NCBI GenBank assembly: GCA_964503145.1
Contig: CAZCYV010000005.1
Location: forward strand, 124,001-188,000
Length of the DNA stretch: 64,000 nucleotides
Direction: 5' to 3'
Source: RBG-16-57-11 sp964503145
GTDB lineage: Bacteria > Chloroflexota > Anaerolineae > Anaerolineales > UBA4823
Shown: in pieces, positions 50,485-59,648 of the stretch
Layout: each line of letters starts with the position of its first letter
Numbering within the stretch: the first letter of the stretch is position 1
Position numbers and translations under genes: made by a program
Notes under the pieces: generated by a model
The model's input: the letters and a program-made list of their open reading frames with translations, nothing else
Told to the model about the DNA's origin: nothing
Databases searched by the model: none

Positions 50485-50572
50485 TACAACGGGCTGCTGC
50501 TGATCGAAGTCTATATCTGGCAAGAGTCAGCAGCCTGGACTGCGGAACAAAAACCCTAAGGAGTGTACGCAT

Positions 50573-51085
50573 ATGGAATATTCAGAACTGATCGCCAAAC
50601 GCTATAGCGTCCGCGCCTATCGTCCAGATCCGGTGGAAGACGAAAAGCTACAGAAGGTGCTCGAAGCCGCTCGATTGGCGCCCACCGCCTGCAATCGCCA
50701 GCCCTTTCAGATCATTGTCGTACACACTCGCGGTCGAGAAGCAGAGTTGAGTCGCATCTATCATCAGCCGTGGTTCGTCCAGGCGCCGTTGATCTTATGC
50801 GCGGTGGGATTGCCCGGAGAAAGCTGGGTGCGCTCAGCGGACAAGCGCCGCTATCTGGATGTCGATGTGGCCATCGTGATGGATCACTTGATCTTGGAAG
50901 CTGCCAATCAGGGTTTGGGAACCTGTTGGATTGCTGCCTTCAACGCCAAGGCTGCACGCGAAGTGTTGCAATTGCCCAAGGACGTCGAACCGCTGATCTT
51001 CACCCCCTTGGGCTATCCGGCCGATATGCCCGGGCCAAAAGAGCGCAAACCGCTCGCAGACCTGGTACGCTATGAGCATTGGTAA
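50573..51085 (+). CDS. Nitroreductase-family flavoprotein
   Basis: A 170-residue FMN-binding oxidoreductase. The family start is ELIAKRYSVRAYRPDPVED, then RLAPTACNRQPFQIIVV (FMN phosphate contacts), and LEAANQGLGTCWIAAFN with GYPADMPGPKERKPL near the end. Substrates of this family range from nitroaromatics to flavin and quinone reduction, so a precise reaction is not assigned. CCTAAGGAGTGTACGCAT precedes the ATG. The aminopeptidase gene follows after 44 bases. Confidence 0.9.
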   Translation: MEYSELIAKRYSVRAYRPDPVEDEKLQKVLEAARLAPTACNRQPFQIIVVHTRGREAELSRIYHQPWFVQAPLILCAVGLPGESWVRSADKRRYLDVDVAIVMDHLILEAANQGLGTCWIAAFNAKAAREVLQLPKDVEPLIFTPLGYPADMPGPKERKPLADLVRYEHW

Positions 51086-51129
51086 GCCATGCGCCAAGCA
51101 TAACCATTCATGAAAAAGGAGTCGTAGCA

Positions 51130-52629
51130 ATGAAAATCAATGCCTTGGTCGGCAATATTCAGGAGACCGTCGCTGATGCGATCATTGTCAATCTGTTCGA
51201 AGGCGTGACGAGGCCCGGCGGTGCCACCGGCGCGGTGGATCAGGCGCTGGGCGGGGCGATCAGCGATCTGATTGCCAATGGCGACCTGAGCGGCAAGGCG
51301 GGCGAGGTGGCCGTGCTCTATCCGCGCGGGGCCATCCCGGCAAAACGCGTGTTGGTCGTAGGTCTGGGCAAAAGCGAGGCCTTTAACCTGGAAGGTGTGC
51401 GCCGCGCCGCGGCGGCGGGCATCAAACGCGCCAGGGATTTGAATGCCAAGACCGTAGCCACGATCGTGCATGGAGCGGGGATTGGAGGGCTTGCGCCGGA
51501 AGAGGCGGCCCAGGCAGTTGTGGAAGGCTCTTTGCTTGGGCTGTACCGCTTCGACGCGCCCAAGCAGAGCGAACCGGTCAACCAGGTCGAGGCGCTCTCC
51601 GTGGTGGAGCGCAGCGCAGCTAAACTGGCGCAAGTCGAAGCAGGCATTCGCGCCGCGGAGGCGATCGCCGAGGGGGTGTTCCTGGCGCGTGATCTGGTCA
51701 ATCTGCCGCCGAACGTCGCCACGCCGACGCGCATGGCAGACGAGGCCCGCAGGATCGCCGCCACCTATGGGATGACGTTGACCGTTGGCGACCGTGAATG
51801 GGCTGCGCAACGCAAGATGGGTGGCTTCCTGGCGGTGGCGAAAGGCGCCGGTGAGCCGCCCTATTTTATTGTCCTGGAACACAACGCTGAGCGAACCGAT
51901 CTGGATACCGTCGTTCTGGTGGGTAAGGGCATCACATTCGATACCGGCGGCATTTCGATCAAACCGGCGGAGAAGATGGAGGAGATGAAGTCGGATATGG
52001 CGGGCGCAGCCGCAGTCCTGGGGGCGATGCAGGTAGTAGGTAGGCTCAATCTGCCGCTGCGGGTGATTGGCATTGCGCCCTGCACCGAGAATATGCCCGA
52101 TGCTCAGGGTTACCATCCGGCGGATATTATTACCATCAGCAACGGTAAGACGGTGGAGATCATCAGCACAGACGCCGAAGGGCGCATGATCCTGGCCGAC
52201 GCTCTGGTGTACGCCCAGCAGTATCACCCAAAGGCCGTGGTAGATCTGGCGACTTTGACCGGCGCGTGCGTCATCGCGTTGGGCGAAATGGTGGCAGCGG
52301 GCCTGTTCTGCTCCGATGGCTGGCTCCAGGAGAAATTGCTCGCCAGCAGCACGGCGACGAATGAGCGCCTATGGCCAATGCCGCTTTGGGATGATTACAA
52401 GGAGAAGATCAAATCTCTGGTGGCGGATATGCAAAACAGCGGCGGGCGCTATGGCGGAGTAGGGGCGTCGGCGATCTTTTTGAAAGAGTTTACCGATTAC
52501 CCCTGGGCGCACCTGGACATTGCTGGGATGGCGCTGATCACCAAGAAGATTTTGGAGACGCCATATATCCCGATGGGCGGCACAGGCTTTGGCGTGCGCT
52601 TGTTGGTGGATTTACTCCGCAAGTGGTAG
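51130..52629 (+). CDS. pepA: Leucyl aminopeptidase (M17, PepA-like)
   Basis: A 499-residue cytosolic metallopeptidase removing N-terminal residues. The N-terminal macro-like domain covers about residues 1-165. The catalytic domain carries LVGKGITFDTGGISIKP and KSDMAGAAAVLGAM, and the family signature NTDAEGR appears as STDAEGRMILADALVYA, with serine for asparagine. Metal-binding lysine, aspartates and glutamate are otherwise intact. The start at ATG 51130 (MKINALVGNIQE) has AAAAAGGAG upstream; a 17-residue extension is unlikely. Confidence 0.93.
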   Translation: MKINALVGNIQETVADAIIVNLFEGVTRPGGATGAVDQALGGAISDLIANGDLSGKAGEVAVLYPRGAIPAKRVLVVGLGKSEAFNLEGVRRAAAAGIKRARDLNAKTVATIVHGAGIGGLAPEEAAQAVVEGSLLGLYRFDAPKQSEPVNQVEALSVVERSAAKLAQVEAGIRAAEAIAEGVFLARDLVNLPPNVATPTRMADEARRIAATYGMTLTVGDREWAAQRKMGGFLAVAKGAGEPPYFIVLEHNAERTDLDTVVLVGKGITFDTGGISIKPAEKMEEMKSDMAGAAAVLGAMQVVGRLNLPLRVIGIAPCTENMPDAQGYHPADIITISNGKTVEIISTDAEGRMILADALVYAQQYHPKAVVDLATLTGACVIALGEMVAAGLFCSDGWLQEKLLASSTATNERLWPMPLWDDYKEKIKSLVADMQNSGGRYGGVGASAIFLKEFTDYPWAHLDIAGMALITKKILETPYIPMGGTGFGVRLLVDLLRKW

Positions 52630-52641
52630 CCGGGATAACTG

Positions 52642-52716
52642 GTGCAGGCTGACTATCCCATCATCGTCTATCGGCGGCGACGCGAAGAGCTGATCGAGAG
52701 CGGAGGGAAGTCCTGA
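52642..52716 (+). other. Possible 24-codon small frame
   Basis: GTG 52642 opens a 24-codon frame (QADYPIIVYRRRREELIE in its middle) ending at TGA before the acyltransferase-like gene. A weak CCGGGA lies upstream. It could be a leader peptide or chance; there is no comparative evidence here. Confidence 0.2.
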
Positions 52717-52732
52717 GCCGGCTGGGTCTTGC

Positions 52733-53461
52733 ATGGCAAGCGGCTATCCCATTCCCTGGCGAGTGATTGCCTCGCTTATCGGGGCTATACTGCTTTCCAG
52801 GAAGCGCTCATTCAGGATGGACGCAATGTCTGCGGTCGCCGCGCTGCGTCCGCCGCTGGAAGTAAAAGGGCTGGCGCGAATACCTGGCCCGTGCGTGATC
52901 ACCATCAACCATTATGCCCGGCCAGGCTTCCAGGCCTGGTGGCTGGCTCTGGCGGTCAGCGCCGTCCTGCCGGTCGAGGTGCATTGGGTGGTTACGGCGG
53001 AATGGCGCTACGCCGATCGATGGCGCAGCGCCACCATTACACCAGTGAGTCGCTGGATCCTGCGGCATATCGCAGCGGTGTACGGCTTTACCCGCATGCC
53101 ACCCATGCCGCCGCGACCGGGCGAAGAGATGCAGCGAGCGCTCGCAGTGCGGGAGATTTTGCGCTATGCCCGTCAGGTCGAGTGTCCGGTGATTGGATTA
53201 GCGCCCGAGGGCGGGGACTTCGCTGCGCCTGGGCGAGTGGCAGAGTTGCCGGCCGGAGTTGGGCGGTTGTTGCTGCATCTTTCGGGTTCGGGCCTGGTTG
53301 TGCTGCCGGTTGGCGCTTATGAGGCGAGGGATCGATTTTGCCTGAATTTCGGTCTGCCTTATCGCCTGGAGCCGCCGCAGATGAGCAGCGCCGAAACAAT
53401 GGATGCCTGGGCTCGACAACTTGTGCGAAGCAAGATCGAAGAGTTATTGGAGGCGCCATGA
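52733..53461 (+). CDS. Acyltransferase-like protein with changed HX4D motif
   Basis: A 242-residue protein resembling the PlsC/LPLAT fold. ITINHYARPGFQAWW sits where these enzymes have NHxSxxD, but glycine replaces the aspartate. GLAPEGGDFAAPGRV corresponds to the FPEGTR block and also differs. A hydrophobic N-terminal segment (VIASLIGAILL) could associate with the membrane. If the assignment is right the normal catalytic dyad is incomplete. The next gene overlaps its stop in ATGA. The start is uncertain because no good ribosome site precedes ATG 52733. Confidence 0.6.
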   Translation: MASGYPIPWRVIASLIGAILLSRKRSFRMDAMSAVAALRPPLEVKGLARIPGPCVITINHYARPGFQAWWLALAVSAVLPVEVHWVVTAEWRYADRWRSATITPVSRWILRHIAAVYGFTRMPPMPPRPGEEMQRALAVREILRYARQVECPVIGLAPEGGDFAAPGRVAELPAGVGRLLLHLSGSGLVVLPVGAYEARDRFCLNFGLPYRLEPPQMSSAETMDAWARQLVRSKIEELLEAP

Positions 53462-54696
53462 AGCCGATGCGAGTCAGTGATATGATCCTCCTGAACGCTT
53501 ACTGGGTCGGGCTGGCGTTCATGTGGAACGGCCTGCACGTGATCATCCTGCCGGCCGTCTTGCTGTTGATGGTGCCCGAATCGCTCAAGAACACCTATCT
53601 GGGGTTGCTGACATTCCTTGGCCTGACCATCGCCATGGTGATCCAGCCGGTTTCGGGGGCGATCAGCGACCGCTGGGTGTCTCCACTTGGTCGCAGGCGA
53701 CCCTTGATCCTGTTGGGCACGGCCTTCGATTTCCTGTTCCTGGGGGTGTTGGCCTGGGCGGGTGGACTGGCCTGGCTGGCGCTGGGCTATTTCGGCTTGC
53801 AGGTCAGTTCGAATCTGGCCCATGGACCGCTCCAGGGACTGTTGCCCGATCAGGTGCCAGAAGATCAACTCGGCCGGGCGAGCGGTTTCAAGAATTTCAT
53901 GGACATGGCCGGGCTGATTGCTGCATCGCTGGTCATTGGTCGAGTGCATGATCCCCAGGCGTTGCGCCCAGTTGCAGCGTTAGGGCTTATCGCCGCAGTG
54001 CTGGCGTTCAGCGCGGCGGTGACTGTGCTGGGTGTGCGCGAGCGACCGTCCTTGCCTGAAACCACCGTGAATTCAAAAGCGCGCTTTAGTGATGCTTTTC
54101 GAATCGACTGGCGCGCCCATCGGGGATTTGTGTGGCTGGTCGTCTCGCGATTGTTCTTCTTGCTTGCCATCTATGGCATCCAGGTCTTTGCACAGTATTA
54201 CCTGCGCGATGTCCTGGCAGTTGAGAACCCGGTCAAGCTGACCGGAGATCTGCTGGCCTCCATCACCCTGGCGCTGGTGTTTGCCGCCCTGGCAGGCGGC
54301 TGGTTGGGAGATCGTTTTGGGCATGTACGGATGTCTTATCTTGCCAGCGCCATTGGAGCGCTGGGCTGTCTGCTGTTGTTGCTGGCGCGCACCCCAACCA
54401 CAGTGCTGGCGTTTGGCAGCGTGCTGGGGGTCGGCATTGGCCTGTTCCTGACCGCCAACTGGGCGCTGCTCAACAATCTGGCTCCGGCGGCTGAAGCGGG
54501 CAAGTTCATGGGGCTGACCAATCTGGCGACGGCGGGCGCCGGGGCGCTGGGGCGGTTGGAGGGGCCTTTCATCGACCTGCTCAACAACGCCCGACCGGGG
54601 GCCTGGTGGGGCTATTCGGGGCTATTTCTGATGGGGGCGCTCTCCATCGCTGTCAGCGCAGTGTTTCTGAGCAGGGTGAGAGCAATCCAAGAGTAA
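53458..54696 (+). CDS. MFS transporter, possibly for sugars
   Basis: A 412-residue transporter with about twelve hydrophobic helices. The MFS loop 2-3 motif appears as GAISDRWVSPLGRRRPLIL near residue 68, and the second half has GGWLGDRFGHVRMSYL. The N-terminal half (WNGLHVIILPAVLLLMVPES) and GRRRP are reminiscent of SLC45/GPH-type sugar carriers. GGAGGCGCC precedes ATG 53458, which overlaps the acyltransferase-like gene. The alpha-glucosidase gene 12 bases downstream makes an oligosaccharide a reasonable substrate. Confidence 0.82.
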   Translation: MKPMRVSDMILLNAYWVGLAFMWNGLHVIILPAVLLLMVPESLKNTYLGLLTFLGLTIAMVIQPVSGAISDRWVSPLGRRRPLILLGTAFDFLFLGVLAWAGGLAWLALGYFGLQVSSNLAHGPLQGLLPDQVPEDQLGRASGFKNFMDMAGLIAASLVIGRVHDPQALRPVAALGLIAAVLAFSAAVTVLGVRERPSLPETTVNSKARFSDAFRIDWRAHRGFVWLVVSRLFFLLAIYGIQVFAQYYLRDVLAVENPVKLTGDLLASITLALVFAALAGGWLGDRFGHVRMSYLASAIGALGCLLLLLARTPTTVLAFGSVLGVGIGLFLTANWALLNNLAPAAEAGKFMGLTNLATAGAGALGRLEGPFIDLLNNARPGAWWGYSGLFLMGALSIAVSAVFLSRVRAIQE

Positions 54697-54708
54697 AGGA
54701 GCTTAACC

Positions 54709-56415
54709 ATGAAAAAAGCCTGGTGGAAAGAAAGCGTGGTCTATCAGATTTATCCGCGCAGCTTTGCAGATAGTAATGGCGATGGCATCGGCGACCTGCG
54801 CGGCATTATTCAAAAGCTGGACTATCTCGAAGAGCTGGGGATTGACGTGGTATGGCTGTGCCCGGTGTACAAATCGCCCAATGACGACAACGGCTATGAT
54901 ATCAGCGATTACCAGGATATCATGGATGAGTTCGGCACGCTGGCAGACTGGGATGAGTTGTTGGCTGGTTTGCACCAACGTGGCATCAAGCTGGTCATGG
55001 ACCTGGTGGTGAACCACACATCGGATGAGCACCCCTGGTTCATTGAGTCCCGCAAGTCGAAGGATAACCCTTACCGCGATTATTACATCTGGCGTCCAGG
55101 GAAGGATGGCCGGGAGCCGAATAATTGGGCGTCGCATTTTGGCGGTTCGGCCTGGCAATACGATCCCGCCACCGGTGAATACTACCTTCACTTGTTTTCG
55201 AAAAAGCAGCCCGATTTGAATTGGGAAAATCCCAAGGTGCGCGCTGAAGTGTATGCGATGATGCACTGGTGGCTGAAGCGGGGCATTGACGGCTTCCGGA
55301 TGGATGTGATCAACATGATCTCCAAGGTTCCGGGCTTGCCAGATGCGCCGGTCGTGACCCCTGATCGATACCAGCCTGGCGGCCGGTATTTTATCAATGG
55401 CCCGCGGTTGCTGGAATACCTGGATGAAATGAAGCGGGAGGTGTTATCGCATTATGATATCCTGACCGTGGGTGAGACGCCTCAAGTGAGTACGCAAGAT
55501 GCGCTGCAGCTGGTTGACTCGGAAACCGGGGCGTTGAATATGGTATTTCAATTCGAGCATATGGACCTGGACGCCGAAAGGGGTGGAGCTTCCTCCCGGC
55601 GCAGCCTCAAGCCGTGGAGCCTGCTGGAGCTCAAACAGGTGATGACCCGCTGGCAAAAGGACCTGGAAGGGCGGGGATGGAACAGCATCTATCTGACCAA
55701 CCACGACCAGCCGCGGGCAGTCTCGCGCTTCGGAGACGATCGGGAGTATAGAGTCGAGTCGGCCAAGCTGCTGGCGACCTTTACGCACTGTTTGCAGGGC
55801 ACGCCTTATATCTATCAGGGCGAAGAGATCGGCATGACCAATGTCGCTTTCGATTCGATCGAAGATTATCGCGATATCGAAACGCTCAACATTTACCACG
55901 AACTGGTTCACGAAAAAGGCATGGCTCCGCAAGATGTGCTGGCGATCTTGCATGCCAAGAGCCGGGACAACGCACGTACGCCGATGCAATGGGACGACCG
56001 TCCGCAGGCCGGCTTCACCAGCGGTGTTCCGTGGATCAAAGTTAATCCCAATTACAGGGAGATCAATGTCAGGCAGGCGTTGGCCGATCCGGACTCCATT
56101 TTTCACTTCTATCGGAAGTTGATCCGCTTGCGTCGCGAGAACCCGGTGATGGTTTACGGCAGGTACGATCTGCTCCTGGAGGACCACCCGCAGATTTACG
56201 CCTTCACACGTACGCTGGAGAACGATCGGTTGCTGGTCGTGCTGAATTTCTCCAGGCAGGAGTCCTTGTTCGAGTTGCCGAATGAGATGGTCTTCTCCAG
56301 CGCGGAATTGCTGATCAGCAACTACCCGGTCGAAGCCGGACAGGATTTGCAGAGCGTTGAACTGCGACCGTATGAGGCGCGGGTCTATCGGCTTAAAGGG
56401 CATAGGCAGATTTAA
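54709..56415 (+). CDS. Alpha-glucosidase (GH13, oligo-1,6-glucosidase type)
   Basis: A 568-residue GH13 enzyme hydrolysing alpha-glucosidic bonds of short oligosaccharides. The start KKAWWKESVVYQIYPRSF is typical. Region I is LVMDLVVNHTSDEHPWF. The nucleophile aspartate is in DGFRMDVINMISK, the acid/base glutamate in LTVGETPQVS and the third aspartate in YLTNHDQPRAVSRFG. VIN after the nucleophile favours the oligo-1,6-glucosidase/isomaltase side. No signal peptide is present, so it acts on imported sugar, consistent with the transporter gene 12 bases upstream. AAAGGAGCTTAACC precedes the ATG. Confidence 0.94.
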   Translation: MKKAWWKESVVYQIYPRSFADSNGDGIGDLRGIIQKLDYLEELGIDVVWLCPVYKSPNDDNGYDISDYQDIMDEFGTLADWDELLAGLHQRGIKLVMDLVVNHTSDEHPWFIESRKSKDNPYRDYYIWRPGKDGREPNNWASHFGGSAWQYDPATGEYYLHLFSKKQPDLNWENPKVRAEVYAMMHWWLKRGIDGFRMDVINMISKVPGLPDAPVVTPDRYQPGGRYFINGPRLLEYLDEMKREVLSHYDILTVGETPQVSTQDALQLVDSETGALNMVFQFEHMDLDAERGGASSRRSLKPWSLLELKQVMTRWQKDLEGRGWNSIYLTNHDQPRAVSRFGDDREYRVESAKLLATFTHCLQGTPYIYQGEEIGMTNVAFDSIEDYRDIETLNIYHELVHEKGMAPQDVLAILHAKSRDNARTPMQWDDRPQAGFTSGVPWIKVNPNYREINVRQALADPDSIFHFYRKLIRLRRENPVMVYGRYDLLLEDHPQIYAFTRTLENDRLLVVLNFSRQESLFELPNEMVFSSAELLISNYPVEAGQDLQSVELRPYEARVYRLKGHRQI

Positions 56416-56481
56416 TCCAACAGCTTCTCTTCATGCTGTACGATGATGTGATGTATAATCGCTGATGGAGGTAAAAGCTCT

Positions 56482-56706
56482 ATGCCGATCTATGAATATG
56501 TGTGTCTGGATTGCGGTGAGCGCTTCGAGTTGATGCGTTCGATGAAAGACGCCGATGCGCCGATCCCCTGTCGCAAGTGCGAGAGTGAGCATACCTCGCG
56601 CATGCTCTCCCTGTTCTTCGCCTCCAGCGGCGGCAGAGTAGTGGCAGGCAGCGGACCTTCATGCGCAGGATGCGCCGGGGGTTCCTGCTCCACCTGTGGG
56701 CATTAG
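56482..56706 (+). CDS. FmdB-type zinc-ribbon protein
   Basis: A 74-residue protein beginning MPIYEYVCLDCGERFELM, with CxxC at the start and CRKCES about 20 residues later, a complete zinc ribbon of the FmdB regulatory-protein family. The C-terminal CAGCAGGSCSTCGH adds further cysteines. Function is unknown though some members regulate amidase genes. GATGGAGGTAAAAG precedes the ATG and a -10-like TATAAT lies about 27 bases upstream. Confidence 0.88.
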   Translation: MPIYEYVCLDCGERFELMRSMKDADAPIPCRKCESEHTSRMLSLFFASSGGRVVAGSGPSCAGCAGGSCSTCGH

Positions 56707-56744
56707 ACCTTTTCGAACGAGGCGCGTTTGGACTATGGCCTGTC

Positions 56745-57230
56745 ATGTCTGCAGTTGAGTTGATCCTGGCGGTTTTCGGCTCGCAAGCACAGGCTGTCGA
56801 AGCTTTGGGCGACCTGCGCGCGAGCGAAGAGAATGGGGCGTTGCGCCTGGTGAATGCTGCTGTGCTGACAAAGAGCGCCGAGGGCAAGCCCACAGTTTTG
56901 GATGAGCAAGATCTCAGCCCCGCACGCGGTTCTCTGTTTGGAGCGTTAGTTGGTGGGCTGGTGGGTTTATTGGGCGGGCCAGTGGGAGCGGTCATTGGCG
57001 CCGCGGCAGGCGCGGCAACGGGCGGGTTAGCAGCCGCCAAAATGGACTTGGGCTTTGACAACGAATTTCTGAATGAAGTAAAGGCTGCCTTAAAGCCGGG
57101 GACTTCTGCGCTTTTGTTGTTGGTCGAGGCTGGGGGTGGGGATAGGGTCAGCAAGGCGCTGCAAGAGATGGGGGCGGAGCTTCTGCGCCATGCAGTGAGC
57201 CAGGAGGTGCTCGACAAACTGGCAAGTTAA
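56745..57230 (+). CDS. DUF1269 membrane-associated protein
   Basis: A 161-residue protein. The start at ATG 56745 (MSAVELILAVFGSQAQAVEAL) is chosen because this is the normal family N-terminus; a longer frame overlaps the zinc-ribbon gene. After an N-terminal alpha-beta part comes a glycine-zipper helix (LFGALVGGLVGLLGGPVG, VIGAAAGAATGGLAAAK) near residues 64-100, then GTSALLLLVEAGGGDRV, the usual DUF1269 tail. These proteins are thought to associate with membranes, often linked to stress. No experimental role is known to me. Confidence 0.8.
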   Translation: MSAVELILAVFGSQAQAVEALGDLRASEENGALRLVNAAVLTKSAEGKPTVLDEQDLSPARGSLFGALVGGLVGLLGGPVGAVIGAAAGAATGGLAAAKMDLGFDNEFLNEVKAALKPGTSALLLLVEAGGGDRVSKALQEMGAELLRHAVSQEVLDKLAS

Positions 57231-57261
57231 CGATTTAGGTGGGCAGGAAAGATAGCTGTCG

Positions 57262-58458
57262 TTAAGGGTCGCCGGCGCTGGCGATCCGTTTTTTGTTTTT
57301 CAGCAGCGTTTGATACAAAATTTCGATCTTTTCGATCATCACACGCAAGTCGAACTCTTCGAGCGCCATGGCGCGCCCCTGAGCGCCCATTTCCGCGCGC
57401 AGCGGCGGATTGTCTAGCAGCGTGATCACCCGTTCTGCCATGCTTTGCAATTCACCTGGATCGCACAGGTAGCCGGTTACGCTATCCCGAATCGCCTCGG
57501 CAATTCCGTCGACGCGGTTGGCGACCACCGGTAGCCCCATCGCTTGGGCTTCGGGGATGGTGCGCGGCAAACCTTCCCAGAGCGAAGTCAACAGGAAGAT
57601 ATCCATCGCGGCCAGCAGGCGCGGCGCATCGCGACGCAATCCGGTCATCACAGATCGTTCCGCCAGACCTTCTTGCGCCAGGGCGGCTTGCACTTGTGCG
57701 CGCAATGGCCCATCGCCGACCAGCACGAAGCGCGCTTCAGGCCGCTCGCGTCCCACGACGCCGGCAACGCGCACCCAATCCAGCGGGTTCTTTTGGGCGG
57801 AAAAGCGCCCAATCGTGCCGATCACCGGCGCATCCAGCGGCAATCCAAGCTCCCGGCGCACCTCAGCGCGATCATAAAGCGCTGGGTCGAAGGCTTCGAG
57901 CGGGATTGCGCTGCGGATCAGGTGATATTGCTCCTGTCGTCCAATCCCTGCGCTTAGCCCTTTGTGGATGTCTTTTTGGGATACCGCGATGATGGCATCG
58001 GTGAACCGAGCTGCCCAGCGTTCTAACAGGATGTAGGCATAACGGCTGGCAGCAGGCATGTAATCGTGAAAACTCCACCCGTGCACGGTGTGGATGATCA
58101 CAGGGGCGCTCGCCAGGCGGGCGGCCAGCCGCCCCAGGATGCCGGCCTTCGAGCTGTGCGTGTGCACGATGGTATAACGCTGCCGGCGGATGAGGCGGGT
58201 CAGGGCGATCAGCGCTTTCAGGTCATGCAGTGGACTGATCTGGCGGAGCAGGTGGGGCAAAATGGTCAGGTGAATGTGCTGCGCCCGAGCTTCTTCGATC
58301 AGGCTGCCTTCACTGCCTGTTTGTGGGCCGCTCAGGACTTCGACTTGAAAGCGGCGCTGGTTCAGGCGGGCGGCGGTGAACAGGGTGTTCTCCTGCGCCC
58401 CGCCAACGATCAGCCGGGTGATGATGTGCAACACAGATGTGGGAGGTCGATTGCTCAT
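57262..58458 (-). CDS. GT4-family glycosyltransferase
   Basis: A 398-residue GT-B enzyme. The start ATG 58456-58458 (MSNRPPTSVLHIITRLIVGGAQENT) overlaps the stop of the preceding glycosyltransferase gene in ATGA. The N-terminal domain has GGAQENTLFTA and VHTHSSKAGILGRLAARLA. The C-terminal nucleotide-sugar domain has IGRFSAQKNPLDWVRV, FLLTSLWEGLPRTIPEAQAMGLPVV (the E-x7-E region) and a helix to the end. It probably adds a sugar to a surface polysaccharide. Donor and acceptor are unknown. Confidence 0.88.
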   Translation of the reverse strand: MSNRPPTSVLHIITRLIVGGAQENTLFTAARLNQRRFQVEVLSGPQTGSEGSLIEEARAQHIHLTILPHLLRQISPLHDLKALIALTRLIRRQRYTIVHTHSSKAGILGRLAARLASAPVIIHTVHGWSFHDYMPAASRYAYILLERWAARFTDAIIAVSQKDIHKGLSAGIGRQEQYHLIRSAIPLEAFDPALYDRAEVRRELGLPLDAPVIGTIGRFSAQKNPLDWVRVAGVVGRERPEARFVLVGDGPLRAQVQAALAQEGLAERSVMTGLRRDAPRLLAAMDIFLLTSLWEGLPRTIPEAQAMGLPVVANRVDGIAEAIRDSVTGYLCDPGELQSMAERVITLLDNPPLRAEMGAQGRAMALEEFDLRVMIEKIEILYQTLLKNKKRIASAGDP

Positions 58459-59603
58459 CTTGTAATAGATTGCGCATAGACATCCAGCGTCTGCCTGGCG
58501 CAGCTTTCCCAGGTGAAGCGGCGTGCATGGGCGATGCCCAGGGCAATGCGCTGCTGACGCTCTCTTCCGCCGGTGATGATCCTGCCGAGCGCTTCGGCTG
58601 CCTGTTCGGGATTGTCCGGTGAAACTTGCAAGCCGGCTTCGCCAGCGACTTCGGGGAGCGAGGTCACATTGGATACCACGACCGGTGTGCCGCAAGCCAT
58701 GGCTTCGATGACGGGCAGCCCAAAACCTTCATAGCGGGAGAGCAATATAAATGCGTCCGCCGCGTGATAGATCGAGGGGAGATCCGAGTCGGGGAGATCC
58801 TCGAAAAAGCGCACACACTTTTCCAATCCCAGCGCTTTGACCAAAGTCTCGGGCTGCGCATAGTCACTGTAAGGTTTGCCGACGATTACCAGAAGGTGGG
58901 CTGGCGAAATCTTTCGGTGGAACAGGTCGAAGGCGCGCAGCAGCCCTTCCAGATTTTTATGGGGGCGCCGCTCGCCGACGAACAGGATAAAAGGTTGTTC
59001 CAACCCATAGCGGCGGCGGGTTGCGGCCAGAGACTCCGGTTTTGCCATCGCAAAGTGGCTTTCGTCCACGCCCAGCGGGATCACACGCAACTTCTCTGCC
59101 GGGGCATTCAGGTATCGGATGAGGTCGTTAGCAGTGCTCTGAGATGGCGTAATCACCTGTGCGGCGCGGCTCAAGGTGTGTCGCATCATGGCGCGGATGA
59201 CCAGGCGGCGCAGGCTCCCAGTGCGGGGAAAGAAATCTGGGTGGATGAGATATTTTAGATCATGCAGCGTGGCGACGACGCGCCCTGGCGTTAACCAGGG
59301 CAGGTCGAAATGGGGACAGTGAAATAGATCGGGCCGGGCGCGCAACAACATCCCTGGGAGCACCCACTGGCTGCGCAGGCTGAGGTGCGCCGCGGGTATG
59401 GGACGTACATGGACGCGGTCGCTGTTCAAGCGCCACACAGGATGATCGGCGGGCAGGCCTTCTTGCACCCAAAGCTCGATGCGTTCATCCCCAGGGATGG
59501 CGTTCAGCCCCCTGCATAAGCCCAGCAGGTAGCGCCCGGCGCCGGTCATGTGGGGTAAGATCATGCGGCCGTCGATGACGATGTAGGGTGAAGCGCGGTT
59601 CAT
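58455..59603 (-). CDS. GT4-family glycosyltransferase (mannosyltransferase-like)
   Basis: A 382-residue GT-B enzyme. It begins MNRASPYIVIDGRMILPHMTG, with GAGRYLLGLCRGL near residue 21. The donor domain includes LFVGERRPHKNLEGLLRAF, VRFFEDLPDSDLPSIYHAADAFILLS and SRYEGFGLPVIEAMACGTPVV with E-x7-E. This is the usual form of capsular and O-antigen mannosyltransferases. It is divergent from the flippase gene across a 45-base gap in which the two -10 elements face outwards. The GT4 gene downstream is translationally coupled. Confidence 0.9.
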   Translation of the reverse strand: MNRASPYIVIDGRMILPHMTGAGRYLLGLCRGLNAIPGDERIELWVQEGLPADHPVWRLNSDRVHVRPIPAAHLSLRSQWVLPGMLLRARPDLFHCPHFDLPWLTPGRVVATLHDLKYLIHPDFFPRTGSLRRLVIRAMMRHTLSRAAQVITPSQSTANDLIRYLNAPAEKLRVIPLGVDESHFAMAKPESLAATRRRYGLEQPFILFVGERRPHKNLEGLLRAFDLFHRKISPAHLLVIVGKPYSDYAQPETLVKALGLEKCVRFFEDLPDSDLPSIYHAADAFILLSRYEGFGLPVIEAMACGTPVVVSNVTSLPEVAGEAGLQVSPDNPEQAAEALGRIITGGRERQQRIALGIAHARRFTWESCARQTLDVYAQSITR

Positions 59604-59617
59604 CTCTTAGCTAAGCG

Positions 59618-59641
59618 AGTATATCACTTTCATGCTATACT
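59618..59641. promoter_or_regulatory. Overlapping divergent promoters of the glycan cluster
   Basis: AGTATA at 59618-59623 is TATACT on the minus strand, serving the glycosyltransferase that starts at 59603. TATACT at 59636-59641 on the plus strand serves the flippase whose GTG lies 7 bases later. Each -35 region falls on the other's -10, so the two are probably mutually exclusive. Confidence 0.55.
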
Positions 59642-59648
59642 GGCGGGC

